From assembly GCA_947561715.1 (NCBI GenBank), contig OX387204.1, positions 8,623,001 through 8,687,000 of the forward strand: a stretch of DNA of 64,000 nt, read 5' to 3'. Under the pieces are notes generated by a model that was not told the DNA's origin, ran no database searches, and worked only from the letters and a program-made list of their open reading frames with translations. Shown here piece after piece: positions 53,501 to 64,000 of this stretch. Positions within the stretch are counted from its first letter, which is position 1. Every line of letters begins with the position of its first letter. This DNA comes from Ascidia mentula (taxonomy: Eukaryota > Chordata > Ascidiacea > Phlebobranchia > Ascidiidae). The translations under genes and the position numbers were made by a program.

Positions 53501-56500
53501 GACTTGTACGTACCAGGGGAAGAAGAAAAGTTAAAATGAAACGAGCAAGCAGCCAAGATGCAATCAACACAGGTAAACTAATTAAATCTCACAATACTAT
53601 GTCGTTTTTCAACAGAAACCAATTATTTTGCTGTGACTCTATAAATACAGAAAGTCAAGAATTAGATGAAACTATTTTAAAGAGGGCCACCACACTGCCA
53701 CATGGTGGTGCCAAAGAGGTAGGTAACTCGTTGGTATTTACTAAGATGAAAAACTTCTAAGCCATAACATCTATGTTTGAATCAGGGCCAAAAGACTAAA
53801 CAAATCATAACTTCATTTAACTGGACACAGACCGACAAATTTGTGAAGATTGTGGTTTCCTACAGTGGGGCTCACTTAATACCAAGTGAAAATATCAATG
53901 TAACAACCAATGGTAAGCTTGAGCTCTTTCAATTTCTTTAATAAGCAGGGTTAAACAAGTTTCCTTTGGCAAAACATGATTTGATAAATTATGTCATACC
54001 AAACTAATGCATGGGAGATAAACATTTTAAAATGAAATTCCTGTTGCTGCCAGGTATATTGCAATTAAAAATGTACTGATCTTCTGGCATAAACGTACTG
54101 TATTTTTTACGACGTTTCGTCTGCCATGCGGCGAGACTTCATCAGGTATAACGCAACAAGTGAATCACACTGAAACACGCAGGGGCACGAAAGAAAACAT
54201 TTCAATTGTTGTGATGATTTTTGATGTTATATAATAAACATCAAAATGATTTTTGATGTTATATAATAAAATATAATAAATATAATAATATGGTTTTTTT
54301 TTAAGGGATAAACCTTCGACTCAAAATAAGCAATGATGAAAATTCAGAATCAAATAGAAATACCAACAACAATTCCACCCAGGGCAGCATACCAGCTGAG
54401 CTCTTCATTTCACGTCTACGCTACTTTGTGTCAGGCCTAAGTTACACTGTGCAACCAGACATGCTGACCGTGCTTCTACGTAAACAAAAAATTCAAGAAT
54501 GGGAAAGTCTAATGTACACAAACACCCAGACAACAGTGAATGTGTAAAATGAACTATATCTTCTCGTGACTGAATTAGAATAACATAAACTGAACACAAA
54601 TACTGTTAATTACTACAACAACTGCAAGAGAGAATGCCACCCTATAAACCGAAACTGAAAAGATTGCCAGTCCATAACAGTAAAAAAATGGTTTTGGGGC
54701 AAACATGTCTGTTGGTTAGGTGTATTTGTCTTCAGGACATTGTTTTTGTATCCAACTTGTATGCGTATGTTATTTTTCCAGTGTGTAATTGTGTACTTCA
54801 TTATTTGTTTCTACTAATACAAACAATCATGTATTTTTATCTGGTTTACAGCAAAAAGGAGAAAACCTCCCTGATGCCACCTATCAGGTTTTAATAGTGG
54901 CCCTGTCTGCAGCTATATTCTTTATTTCAAGATTTTGTGTGTGAAAAAGATATCTATTATAGCATGGCAAATAGCACCCCGAAGCAAGCTTCTTAATGTG
55001 TTTAGATAAGGTAAATTCACATCCTAGGGAAGATATTTTTTAGCCAGCTAGTTGACAAAAAATTACAGTATCCCCTGGTAAGAGGGTAGATCCAATTGCT
55101 ACACAAATTACTTCAGATGCAAATGGATGATAATCTCTAAAGAAAAGTAATTGCATATCATGCACAATCAACTATTGTGTTCACTACCTTCACCAATTAC
55201 ACCCAATGTGGACAGTCTTCTGCCCATTGTATCCTGTTTAAGAGAAGCTTTGGGCACATCTGGCAAAATAGTTTCAACTTTCACTATGTTGCAAAACAAT
55301 TTTCTGCCACATTTCTTTAGTCGTTATTGTTTTTTTTTTCTCAAAGCAACAGGAATTTAATCTGGCTATAGTTTTTGGTCACTAGAAAACAGTTACAAGT
55401 TGTTGCAATCTTTTCTGTTTGTCCTCCACCTGATGACAAACTTCAGGCACTTTGCTGCAGTATCCACAAACATTGAAATTTGTGCCATGCAAAATTTTTA
55501 CACTCTGATGTAATGTTTAAAACATACAAAGAAGCGGTGAAGGCTGAAGAATCAAAATCAGGTAATCCAATGTACAAAAAAAAACATTATCAGTAAGAGT
55601 TTTAATATATGATTGAAGAAACAAAACTAACCTCCTTCCGTAACTGGAATTTGCATTGGTTTTACTTCCGCCTTTGGAGGAGTTTTTTCTTTGGCAGCAA
55701 TTTGTTCAAACACATCCATACTATCTGATGGAACGCTATCATTTGCTGTGACACTGTTGTTGCTCTGAAAAAGATTTATCAAGAATTGTGACTAGGTGCA
55801 ATTTCGCACATACTTCCTTGATCAAGGGGTTGTAGAGAAGCTGGTAATTTTGGTGCCATTACATAACTACTACTGTTAGAAAGTGCTGAATTTACATTAC
55901 GGGCCAATCTTACTGCGTAGATTGTTATTTTTTAGAAGCAAATGAAACATAATGATCATTGAGCTACAGACACTGCACACTGATGTTTAAGGTACAACTC
56001 AACTTACCACAAAACTCTTTAAATCCTATAAATGCTATGCCACTAAACCAAAATTAACATGCAAAAAAGTAGGCAGTGCTCCCACATTTTCCTGTTTTTG
56101 CACAAAGAGTTGAATTAAGTACAATTAAATGGCTAATAAAGAGAATTATGGTAACGGAGGAAATATTAACAGTATTGGTCAGAAAAGTCTAAGCAGCATA
56201 CTCACACTGTCATTGAGAGAAACATCATTAATTTGTGATGTCAGATCACCATTTACTGACGACTTCTCTTTAATAACAGAGTTGAACTGAAAACAATAAA
56301 AAGATTTTTCAAAGTAAGAATTTCTATCAGAAATTCAAATCTATGCTGTGCTGAAAGTGTTACTACAAATGAAAAATAATAATTTCAGGGTTACTCTCCA
56401 TAACCTACAAGACAATTTCCTGAAAGACAACTAGTAGGTTATCCCTATACATATGGTACAGTAGACAACATCTTTAAATTAAAACCATATATACACATAT

Positions 56501-59426
56501 TTTGTAAAACAGGCATGTGCACTACCTTGGATTTTAATTCAGCTGCACTGTAACCCAAAAGTTGTAGATATTGCTGTCTTGGATCAGGATCAAAATTGAC
56601 CTAAATTATTTAAGAGTATAAATAGTTTAATGAACAATTTTTATTGAAAGCATGTTTTTACTACAAATCAAATGTAACAGGACACTTACCTTGAGAAAGC
56701 TCCAGATGTTTTCATCAAACTCGGTTTTTGCCTCAGTAAACCTTTGCTGACAAAAAGTAGAACACTGCATGTTGTCTGTGAGAGCATTGCGAAGTTCTTT
56801 GGACTGTTCGAGCAGTTCTTTTTCAGTCACCACCTTCAAGGAGGTTAATATATATTTATAAACCCAATACCGTACACAGTTCATTCTGATCAATACATGT
56901 ACTTTTTTGTACTTTATCCTGCAGTTACCTGGTTCACAGTGACAGTTCTTTTAGCAGCTTGGTGTTGCTGAGGTTCAGTTGTTGCCTCATGTTGGAAAGT
57001 GACGAGTTTGCCACCAAACTGTAAAAGAAAATCTTAAAATTGAATTGATCAAATGAACTTAAAACAGACTATCAACACTTTTCATCATAATTCTTAAATA
57101 TTTGAAATACATTTTAGTAACATACAAAAAACGTACATTCAGATTCAGGCCTCGTTAATCTGGACCACTGAGTTTCATCATTATAATTTTGGTTTAGTCC
57201 AGATTAATGGTATAAGGGGTGAAAAGCATGCTTGGAAAAATCTTTTCTATAAGTTTTGTGTCGAATAGCAGGGTTTTCAGATGTACGAATTAATGAAGTC
57301 TGACTGTATTTGGGACAGACATTAAATATCACCCACAGCAAAAGAAGCTCCACATGGTGTCCTCATCCATTTAGGAGGCTTTTTAAGAGGAACTCCAGCT
57401 TTTCGTTTCTGTGCCGTTGCATTTGATTGTGGCCGTTCAGCTGGAAGTGAGTTCGTACCAAATGCTTCAGCCACCTGTGGGTTACAGTGGCAAAAACAAA
57501 TAATACCCATTTTACTCCATGGATTTATAACTCCTGATTCTATTATAAGGTCAAATTCTTAGAGAGTGGAGAATAAATAAGGCATAGTTTCTAATTGTTT
57601 GTTCATCACATGCTTGTTATGTTGTGAATTAGTGCCAGGCACTTGCGTCTCTTACTTTTTAATACAGACATTAATTTTAAAACTGTTGTTTTGGCATTGC
57701 ACAACCAAAACAAGTGTACTGCCTTACAGCATTTCTTTGTTTTTCCTCATGTACATCATCTTCTATTGCAGACCCACCACCCATCAAAGAATGAACAACG
57801 ATTCTTCCATCAAAAGAACCAGTAGAAATCACATTAGGGTTTCTGGCACACCATTGCACATCAAAACACCACTGAGCATTTGTCTCGAATTCATAAACAA
57901 TCTGAAAACAATTAAGCATTACAATTTACTCACAGACTTAAAGATAAAACAAAAAAAATATCATAAATAAACAACTATGTAGTAACAATGTAAATGTCTA
58001 CCTCAGGAGGTGATGTGTTGGGGTTCCAACAGAACACATGATTGTCCTTGCCACAGGAAAGAAGAAGATCTGGATCTCTTGGACACCAAGAAACTGACAT
58101 TACTCCCTTTTGATGTTTTTCAAGAACCTGTTTAAAAAATAGATTGGTTTGGGGCATTTTCATTTTGTAATTTTCCTATTTTGCCAAGTAAAAAAAATTT
58201 CAAAAAAATGCTATCTGATACTTCCCATGATGCAAGAAACAAATACTGAGACAAAAAATGCACATGCTCTCTTACTTTCATTGGTGAAGTTGCAAAACGC
58301 AAATCCCACAACTGTACAACAGGGGAATGGTCATCTTCTGATGCAAGAACAAGCTGGGTGGCAACCTCTGGGTGCCAAGCTACATCACTACATTGCATCT
58401 GCAAAAAGCAAAAATGAATTGTCGTTATTTTACATCATTATGAACATATTTACTCTACTTGTATTGTGTGATATTGAACATAAGTTCAAAACATTCTAAT
58501 CATAAAGCTATTTTACAAAAAAATTACCCGTCCCGAAGGATCTTGAACTTTAATGATGGGTTCGTTTTTCCTCAAGTCCCAAACAACACAGCAAGGACCA
58601 GAAGTTATTGCACTTGTTGATGCCAGAATATGCTGCACCTGTGTATTGTGCAGTACAAATGTTAAAAGCATGCAAAAATATAATATAAAAGGTACAGGTA
58701 ATATATACATGTTTTGCAAACATTTCTCAAACTTGATTATGCAAAACCATGCACCTGTCTGTTCCATGAGATTGCACTAATTGGAGCTATTGGTTGTGTT
58801 TTTGCTCCTGGTGTCATTGGATTTCCTGGATTCTTCATGTCCCAAATAAATATTTCTCGTTCACTGGCACCAGAAGCAAATAAATTTTTCTGCATATATA
58901 AAGTGTGTCTCCACTGCACGTTTTCAAGTAATTAACATTATAAAGTGCAATGTATATATGTATACCTGAAATGGGTTAAAGTCAAGTGCACCAACTGGTC
59001 CAGTATGTTTTAGGGTGTGATCCACTAAGCAATCATCATCTCCTTTCAAAATTTTGTCTGGGCTGTATATTTCAATTCCACCCTTATCTGTTCCACAAAC
59101 GATGACACCATTTGCATGCGAGGATTCAGCATGTGTTCCACCCCATACAACTTTCTGAAACCTGAACAAAATATTTTTTTTTCCTAGGGACTATACACAC
59201 AGAGTCAACCACAAACATACCTATTGGAAGTTTCCACGCGACCTTCACATTTTGCAGCTACAGATGAATCAGTCATATCAATTGCATACAATTCTAGTTT
59301 AGCAGTGGAACTAAATGTAGCATCAAGCTGTTGTGCAGCAGTGCCAGCAGCAATATAAACTGGATGGGCTTCCGCTGGGCTCCAAGCATAGTTGGCAGTT
59401 ACTTTGACCTCCTTGATTTTTGCCAT
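41599..59426 (-). CDS. SEC31A: Sec31, COPII outer-coat subunit (26 exons, 1207 aa)
   Basis: Sec31 pairs with Sec13 to form the outer cage of COPII vesicles at ER exit sites and boosts Sar1 GTP hydrolysis by Sec23. Exons: 59426-59221, 59161-58966, 58889-58755, 58638-58528, 58398-58276, 58127-58002, 57901-57728, 57474-57337, 57018-56929, 56833-56690, 56600-56526, 56286-56206, 55764-55632, 48235-48057, 47838-47712, 47480-47326, 46932-46756, 46309-46165, 46090-46002, 45533-45443, 44773-44673, 44386-44156, 43935-43732, 42448-42308, 42015-41944, 41778-41599. All junctions keep phase (3624 nt). Residues 1-357 are the WD40 propeller (for example [25 protein letters not shown]). Then [15 protein letters not shown], a helical cage domain (about 440-790), a Pro/Gln-rich linker with the Sar1/Sec23-contacting W993-N994 of GWNDPPAL, and a conserved C terminus ([22 protein letters not shown]). 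Human SEC31A is 1220 aa. Intron 13 (55631-48236) holds a complete antisense gene. Confidence 0.95.
42132..42151. repeat. Short perfect palindrome in SEC31 intron 24
   Basis: Nine-base arms CAAGGGAGA and TCTCCCTTG separated by TG. A second TCTCCCTTG lies near 41318. It may be an end or hairpin of a small repeat, or chance. Confidence 0.3.
48236..50929. other. SEC31 intron 13, part upstream of the nested gene
   Basis: About 2.7 kb between SEC31 exon 14 and the start of the nested plus-strand gene. It should contain that gene's promoter. Short open stretches show no domain or fitting splice sites. Confidence 0.35.
50930..54547 (+). CDS. CS-domain protein with LC8-type TQT motif cluster (nine exons, 780 aa)
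   Basis: A complete gene inside SEC31 intron 13, opposite strand. Exons: 50930-51277, 51360-51521, 51601-52280, 52481-52822, 53016-53229, 53413-53572, 53651-53718, 53786-53912, 54306-54547; GT-AG throughout, 2343 nt in frame. Residues 1-40 form a likely helix ([20 protein letters not shown]). Residues 40-390 are Lys/Ser/Glu-rich and probably disordered. TQT tripeptides occur at 393-395, 520-522, 536-538, 548-550, 559-561, 581-583, 592-594 and 774-776, in contexts such as VATQTE, CETQTV, AATQTI and SETQTE that fit the TQT-anchored binding site of dynein light chain LC8. Residues about 667-770 form a CS (CHORD-SGT1/p23) domain: [14 protein letters not shown], then L-x-L-x-[17 protein letters not shown] and closing EWESL. 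CS domains bind Hsp90 or act in dynein-related assembly. This domain order is not one I recognise. The role is inferred: a multivalent LC8 binder with chaperone links. Confidence 0.85.
54070..54175. repeat. Possible dispersed repeat fragment in intron 8 of the CS-domain gene
   Basis: The stretch contains ACGACGTTTCGTCTG followed by GAGACTTCATCAGG, a pairing that resembles interspersed repeats of several invertebrate genomes. No ends or target duplication could be set. Confidence 0.3.
54214..54270. repeat. Tandem duplication with 32-bp period
   Basis: Two identical 25-base copies starting ATGATTTTTGATGTTATATA (54214-54238 and 54246-54270), separated by 7 bases. AT-rich TAATAAA repeats follow. 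It lies in intron 8 of the CS-domain gene, just before its last exon. Confidence 0.7.
54548..55631. other. SEC31 intron 13, part downstream of the nested gene
   Basis: About 1.1 kb holding the 3' untranslated region of the nested gene and the start of SEC31 intron 13. No canonical AATAAA is seen close to the nested gene's stop codon. Nothing else recognised. Confidence 0.35.
57136..57306. mobile_element. Short pogo/Tigger-like (Tc1/mariner) MITE
   Basis: The left end reads CATTCAGATTCAGGCCTCGT and the right end, read inward, CAGTCAGACTTCATTAATTC. They are related inverted ends of the pogo/Tigger type, flanked by TA on both sides (57134-57135 and 57307-57308), the Tc1/mariner target. About 170 bp with no coding capacity, in SEC31 intron 8. 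The ends differ by a short insertion and several changes, so it is not young. Confidence 0.5.
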
Positions 59427-60064
59427 GTTTTGTTTCAAAGATGAAGATTGTGGCCAAGAAATTAGCTCACCAAAGCCAAAAAGCAGTTAAATAAGGCAAC
59501 TTAAAACACTGCTAAAACAACAATTATTTTTGCTTTTTTGTTATTTAAATATATTAAAACAAAGCTTACATCATAAAAAATCGAAATTGCAAGAGCAGCA
59601 CATAAGTTTGGCTTGAGTACAAAGTCTGTGAGTCCTGCTGCGTGAATACTACGCTATACAGAACAAATGTGCAAAAACATTCGGTCCCAAACATAAACTA
59701 AACACAAAATACCTTGGCATCAATATAGGTATATGTAAACAAATTTTATTAATACCGGTACTATCACAAATTCACCCAGGATTCACATGGACATTCATCA
59801 ACCCCACGCACCTTTTAAACCAGACGTGGCATTTGTTGCCATCTACGTCATTTGAGAAACGTAAATACAAACACCACCTTGTGACGACATAAGGCACATA
59901 AAAATCGAACAAAAGCCGGTTCGTGTTATTAGAATGTACATGGTTTGAAATCTTGAGTTGTGGGGTGCAGCTGCATTTGATAAGATTCTGCACTAATATG
60001 CGAGTTTTAAACCTGTAGAGCGTTGCCACATATTTCTGCGTAATTTGCCAGCAGTTTTTCGAAG
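59427..60064. promoter_or_regulatory. Shared divergent promoter region of SEC31 and the tetraspan gene
   Basis: About 640 bp between two outward-facing start codons. It must contain both promoters and 5' untranslated regions. No TATA box or other named element is clear. Confidence 0.5.
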
Positions 60065-62652
60065 ATGAAGTCGGCAGCTGCAGACGCTGCCATCTTTGGT
60101 GGCTCCAGTGTGAAAAAAGTCCCACTTCATCACAAAATTGACATGTTTGGATCCTATTGCGTAGTAAGTACAGCGCAAAGTTTTTTAAGGAACCATCATT
60201 TTTTTATTAAACGTTCAATAGTGCTCGTTGGGTAGTTTTGAAAGTCGCAACGAACTTTGAACTACTAGCTCTCTAACTGCTGGTTACACTTGCTGCAGCT
60301 CGTACTTATATGGGTGGCAATTCTCGTCAACACAACTTTGTCGGTTGCTGTGTATTATGTAACTGTGCCGAAGGAAATGTTGGTTCACGGACCAATAACA
60401 GTAAACTACTCCTTGCCTATAACTGATAGCAAAAGGTTGATTTGTAATCCGTTTTTCCAAACCTTGGTTTCAAACTCAACTTTGTTTCCTGATGCTTTTG
60501 CGGAAGAAGTTTTAACAACGGTAAGTCCAAATCAGTTTACACAAACCTTGCTATTTCCCTAAATTGTTTTTTTTTACAGGCAAAATCAAATGAATTTCTT
60601 GCTCTTCCTGAGGTAGACGAATATGTTGGTGGATTTGAAAATGCCACAAGCTTCAACGTGACCTTCTTTAGCTTAACTCCCAGAACAGTATGCGAACTCA
60701 TACCTCCCGCGTTGGAAGCTGGGTCTTGTTTTGCATACAGCGACGTAGGACAATTTTGCTTTCATTTTTGCATTATGTTACTTGTTTGCCAACTTATTTC
60801 CATGACACAAAAATGTGTAGCATCGCTGAAATTCGAGTAAGGTGAAATGTAGTGTTGAGAAAACAAAACAACTCATGGTTTTGTTTCTGTAACAAGTTCT
60901 ACATTTTTCATGTGAGTTTGGTACCTGCTAGACAATAAAATATGATTTATTACCTCTGTACAGCTGTGCTGCATATGCGCTTAGGCAAAGTTTTTTCACG
61001 AGTTAATTGGTGTGAAATGCCATGGTCGATTTTTGACCATATCAAAAATAATAAATATTTTTATATCGCACTTCACGACTGGTATCAGCATATTCGACTG
61101 AAATTCGTACACGTACTTTTGGAATGTAAAGAATGTATTTGGATTTGAAAAGCATGAGTGAACATATCGTTTTAACCTACAGGTTTATTTTATTTCCAGA
61201 TAAACACCAACTGTTTGGATAACGTTTTCCAAACACCTGATGGAGTGAACCTTTATTGGTGGAGAAATCTTAACACCTGCTATTTACTTGTCGTGGTCTA
61301 TATTATTATTTTCATACCGGCTATTGGATTGGTATGCACGTTTTTTCATTATATTTGTCCCAAACCTACTTTAGGACTTGATAATTTGTAGCAAAACACC
61401 GGTTCGTCATGCCCATCTGACGTATAAACTAAAAGTGATTACCATGACTGACCTAGATTATTGCACAATCATCCAAGGTACTACTTGTATATAAAAGAGA
61501 ATGTAGTATATAGAAACCTAGTAACCACTTTTTGCAAGACGTTTAGTGCTACGATCCCATGACCAATGGAAGTTGTCAGAGATATGTGCTATAGATATAA
61601 ACATTTCTATATGTTTAAACTAATGCCTATGATTTTATCGTGTTATTAGGTTTGTGCGTTGATGTTTGATCCTCCGCCAGCAAAAACAAAGTTATTTACG
61701 TCCCCCCTGATTTGCTCCTTGTGCTTTTACGTAACAGGTGAACAAACTTGAAACATAGTTTTATGTCACATAAAGAATGTTGATACCAAGATTGAATTAC
61801 TACCTTTAACGTACAACGTGTTGTAGACCCCAGTTCAATTCCACTGAAACCAATCTGTTTTTTTTACCATGTTATCCCCTTGTTTATACTTAACCAAATA
61901 TTGATTGTAAAATTTGTGTACGAACTGCACGGCAAATTTGAGCATGCAGTCTACTTTTTCAAACAACAAACTATACAGGGATTGCTGGATTGATTGCTAT
62001 TGTGGTGGTTAGCAACGATTCGACCAAGTACCTTAATCAACCTGCCTTGTACAATGACTATCCCGGATACGTTTATTCGGCGGGAGATGGATACTGGTGT
62101 ATGAGCGTTGCTTCAGTGGCAAGCATCCTCTTTGGAGCTCTCTATTCATACTTGCATTGCTTTACCCCAAAATACCCAAGGTAATACTGTATTGGTCGTA
62201 CAGCGGAAAACAAAGCCAAAGATTTTTTTTAAGAAATGATAGCATAAACTTTGAAACGTCTTTCCAATATATAAATAAAACTGTTCAATGTTTTCTGCAG
62301 TATAAGCTCTAGTTTTAAAATTATGAGTAAATCCGTCATTAGTGTTCCTTTGTAATATATATATTCCTCCCAGTAGTTATTTACACCAAACTTAAAACAT
62401 TCCTGGTTCTGATTAATACGAGGTCATTCCACGAGAATTCTTCTAATCCAAAATTGTAGTGCCTTTTTCACTTCATTTTGCTTCTTACCAGTCTGATGTC
62501 GTCATTCATTATATTAAACTCGCCATGTCAACAAAAATTGTTGTTTTTGTTTTTAAAGACATGAAGCCCGGATTGATATTCGTCGAAAGCATTTTAACTA
62601 CGAGTTGAACAAGCTCAAAAGCAAGTATAATTTCCAGGAAACTACAAACTAA
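60065..62652 (+). CDS. Four-transmembrane (tetraspan) glycoprotein, unknown family (seven exons, 333 aa)
   Basis: Exons: 60065-60163, 60299-60520, 60580-60744, 61200-61331, 61650-61737, 61979-62180, 62559-62652; phases consistent (1002 nt). The N terminus (33 aa) is cytosolic-looking. Four hydrophobic segments follow: about 34-54 (LVLIWVAILVNTTLSVAVYY), 188-208 (CYLLVVVYIIIFIPAIGL), 220-246 (SPLICSLCFYVTGIAGLIAI) and 274-296 (YWCMSVASVASILFGALYSY). The loop after the first segment is about 130 residues with four N-glycosylation sequons (NYS, NST, NAT, NVT) and several cysteines, so it should face outward. The C-terminal tail is short and basic. This layout is that of claudin/PMP22-like or other tetraspan proteins, but the claudin W-GLW-C-C signature is absent and the first loop is unusually long. 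Two AATAAA signals follow the stop codon. It is divergent to SEC31. Confidence 0.8.
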
Positions 62653-63112
62653 AATGAATGACCCCCTGTCACCCTTTCTTGTTAGTTTTGGCGTTGTTAA
62701 TGTTGTGTTCTTTTAAAAATAAACTAATAAAGCTTTGACTTGTGGTTTATCGTTGTGAATTTTAATGTTAAAAAGTTACAGAACGCCAAACGCCCAAATA
62801 CTTTTTACGGGTTCTAAAGCGGAAAAACACTGATATTTCGAATTGGGTCTGAAAAAAAGAATTGCATGGACTGTTTCACAGCGATAAAATAACTGTTCAT
62901 GCGACTCCAAAAGGACGTAAAGACTAATTTGTTTCAAAGAAGCTTTTTAGCCATAAAATTGTATGACACAGAATTGCACGTATCTCAAAATCGCCACAAA
63001 ATGGTTGAAATCACAAACTAAATAGCATTGGAACTTGGCAAAATGTACAAATTGAAAAAGCAACATGTACAACTATATGAAAGGTGCAAACAGACACTTC
63101 AAATTTGATCTG
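62653..63112. other. Intergenic between convergent genes
   Basis: 3' untranslated regions of the tetraspan gene (+) and the right-edge gene (-). Poly(A) signals for the plus gene are listed separately; a minus-strand ATTAAA lies at 62761-62766. Confidence 0.4.
62718..62731 (+). terminator. Poly(A) signals of the tetraspan gene
   Basis: Two AATAAA hexamers, at 62718-62723 and 62726-62731, 66-74 nt after the stop codon. Confidence 0.7.
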
Positions 63113-64000
63113 CTAGCGTCCATAAAAGCTGTCGTCACTATTGGAACCGGAGTCATCGGTCCATTTGCGGTTGTAGGGAATAGGGGGCTTTCTTGCACTA
63201 TTACAAAGTAGAAACATATTCAATGATTTGCGCCAATCTGTCGTTTCTTTGCGTAAGCACAGGGCATTTGGGAAAGCTCTGCGCAGTATTGCTACCAACG
63301 AAAAATCGATTTTGACTTTTATGCATGAGCAGAAAATCGATCTTTATGCACAGAAAGTAATAGGTGAGCACTGCGCGATGCACAACAAGCCAACCTTACC
63401 ATTCTATACGATTCAATGTTTTTTATTCAAGATTCTTTGAGCATAAATTATTTATTCAAAGCGTGTAGAAAAGCTCATAAAATATTCAAACGCAACAGCT
63501 GCCATTGGGCGTCGCGCTTATATAGGCTGGTCACTTAAACAGACGAAAATTTTGTTCCTTATTATACTTATCAACCTAGTAATTCTTCGTCGTTCCAGAA
63601 AAGAAGGTGATTTTCTATTGGGATCGAGTCGAACAGATGGACTTCTGCGCTCTCTCGATGAAGTTCTATAAACAGAAACTATACGATAAAGAACGAAATA
63701 TTCGTTATGTAAATCTGAAACTAACAAACACATTTCGCAAATCTGAGTCACGACGCAGGTTAACACAAGCAATCAACTGCAACATCAAATAATCGATATT
63801 ATCCAACTTACCGACAGCTGGATTTACTTTGCTTTTCATCGAATCGGCGAAAGCTGGCAAGCTTTTTCAGAAGTTTTTTCTAAACACAATAAATTGTTTT
63901 TGTCAACTTTACTTTGGTGTTGTCCAAGTGTCTTTTATACCTCTCGCCGTCTCCGGCATTTAATGCAGCACTTTGAAGCAAAGGCGAAAACGGCTCTACC
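63113..64000 (-). CDS. Unknown basic protein, C-terminal part (gene continues past the right edge)
   Basis: Four exons in consistent phase: 64000-63913 (open to the window edge), 63879-63812, 63665-63568, 63291-63113 (TAG stop). About 143 residues are visible. The product is strongly basic and Arg/Ser-rich: KKLLKKLASFRRFDEKQSKS, then SSRERRSPSVRLDPNRKSPS, then FLERRRITRLITILRRAF, and an acidic Ser-rich end DDSGSNSDDSFYGR. No signal peptide, membrane segment or known domain is visible. The junction between the last two exons (donor GTATAA) is the least certain. A plus-strand open stretch over 63600-63680 is a shadow of the third exon. The function is unknown. Confidence 0.55.

Noticed and set aside
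61120-61142. Sequence starting TGGAATGTAAAGAA in tetraspan intron 3, identical to the first 14 bases of miR-1
   Set aside because: After base 14 it diverges from miR-1, and no convincing hairpin partner arm was found within normal precursor distance. Probably chance in AT-rich DNA.

Overview
The window is nuclear DNA from an animal. Genes have short GT-AG introns, standard-code tRNA genes and animal-specific families: a CatSper3 sperm channel, Mediator subunit 24, a PIM kinase, Sec31 and a tetraspan membrane protein. Compact introns and whole genes lying inside other genes' introns suggest an invertebrate chordate such as a tunicate, but this is inference. No operon, plasmid, CRISPR array, retroviral, LTR or Polinton-like copy was recognised. 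All multi-exon models were built by hand from splice sites, reading phase and remembered family sequences, with no alignment or RNA data.

Left part (1-11.9 kb). CATSPER3 (+, nine exons, 413 aa) spans 223-8096. Its 5-kb intron 5 splits the pore filter and carries a complete intronless MED24 gene on the opposite strand, plus a decayed PIF/Harbinger element just upstream of MED24. Introns 7 and 8 each hold a tRNA-Val gene (CAC on +, AAC on -). Tail to tail with CATSPER3 is a seven-exon, 289-aa gene of unknown function (-). Its intron 2 carries a hAT MITE with a perfect 8-bp target duplication. A tRNA-Leu(UAA) gene follows.

Middle part (12-41.6 kb). Two phase-compatible candidate exons lie at 12.7-13.4 kb. 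A PIM-family kinase (-, five exons, 966 aa) spans 15580-25675. It has a Ser/Gln-rich N-terminal extension of about 620 residues, and a 6.5-kb first intron splits the codon just after the glycine loop. About 16 kb without a recognisable gene follows, in patches richer in G+C than the gene parts, with one short hAT-like element.

Right part (41.6-64 kb). SEC31 (-, 26 exons, 1207 aa) spans 41599-59426 and its frame closes exactly. Its 7.4-kb intron 13 contains a complete nine-exon gene on the other strand. That gene encodes a 780-aa protein with a cluster of TQT (LC8-binding-like) motifs and a C-terminal CS (Hsp90 co-chaperone-type) domain. It is the most novel item in the window. Head to head with SEC31, across about 640 bp, is a seven-exon tetraspan gene (+). 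The 3' part of an unknown basic-protein gene (-) runs off the right edge.
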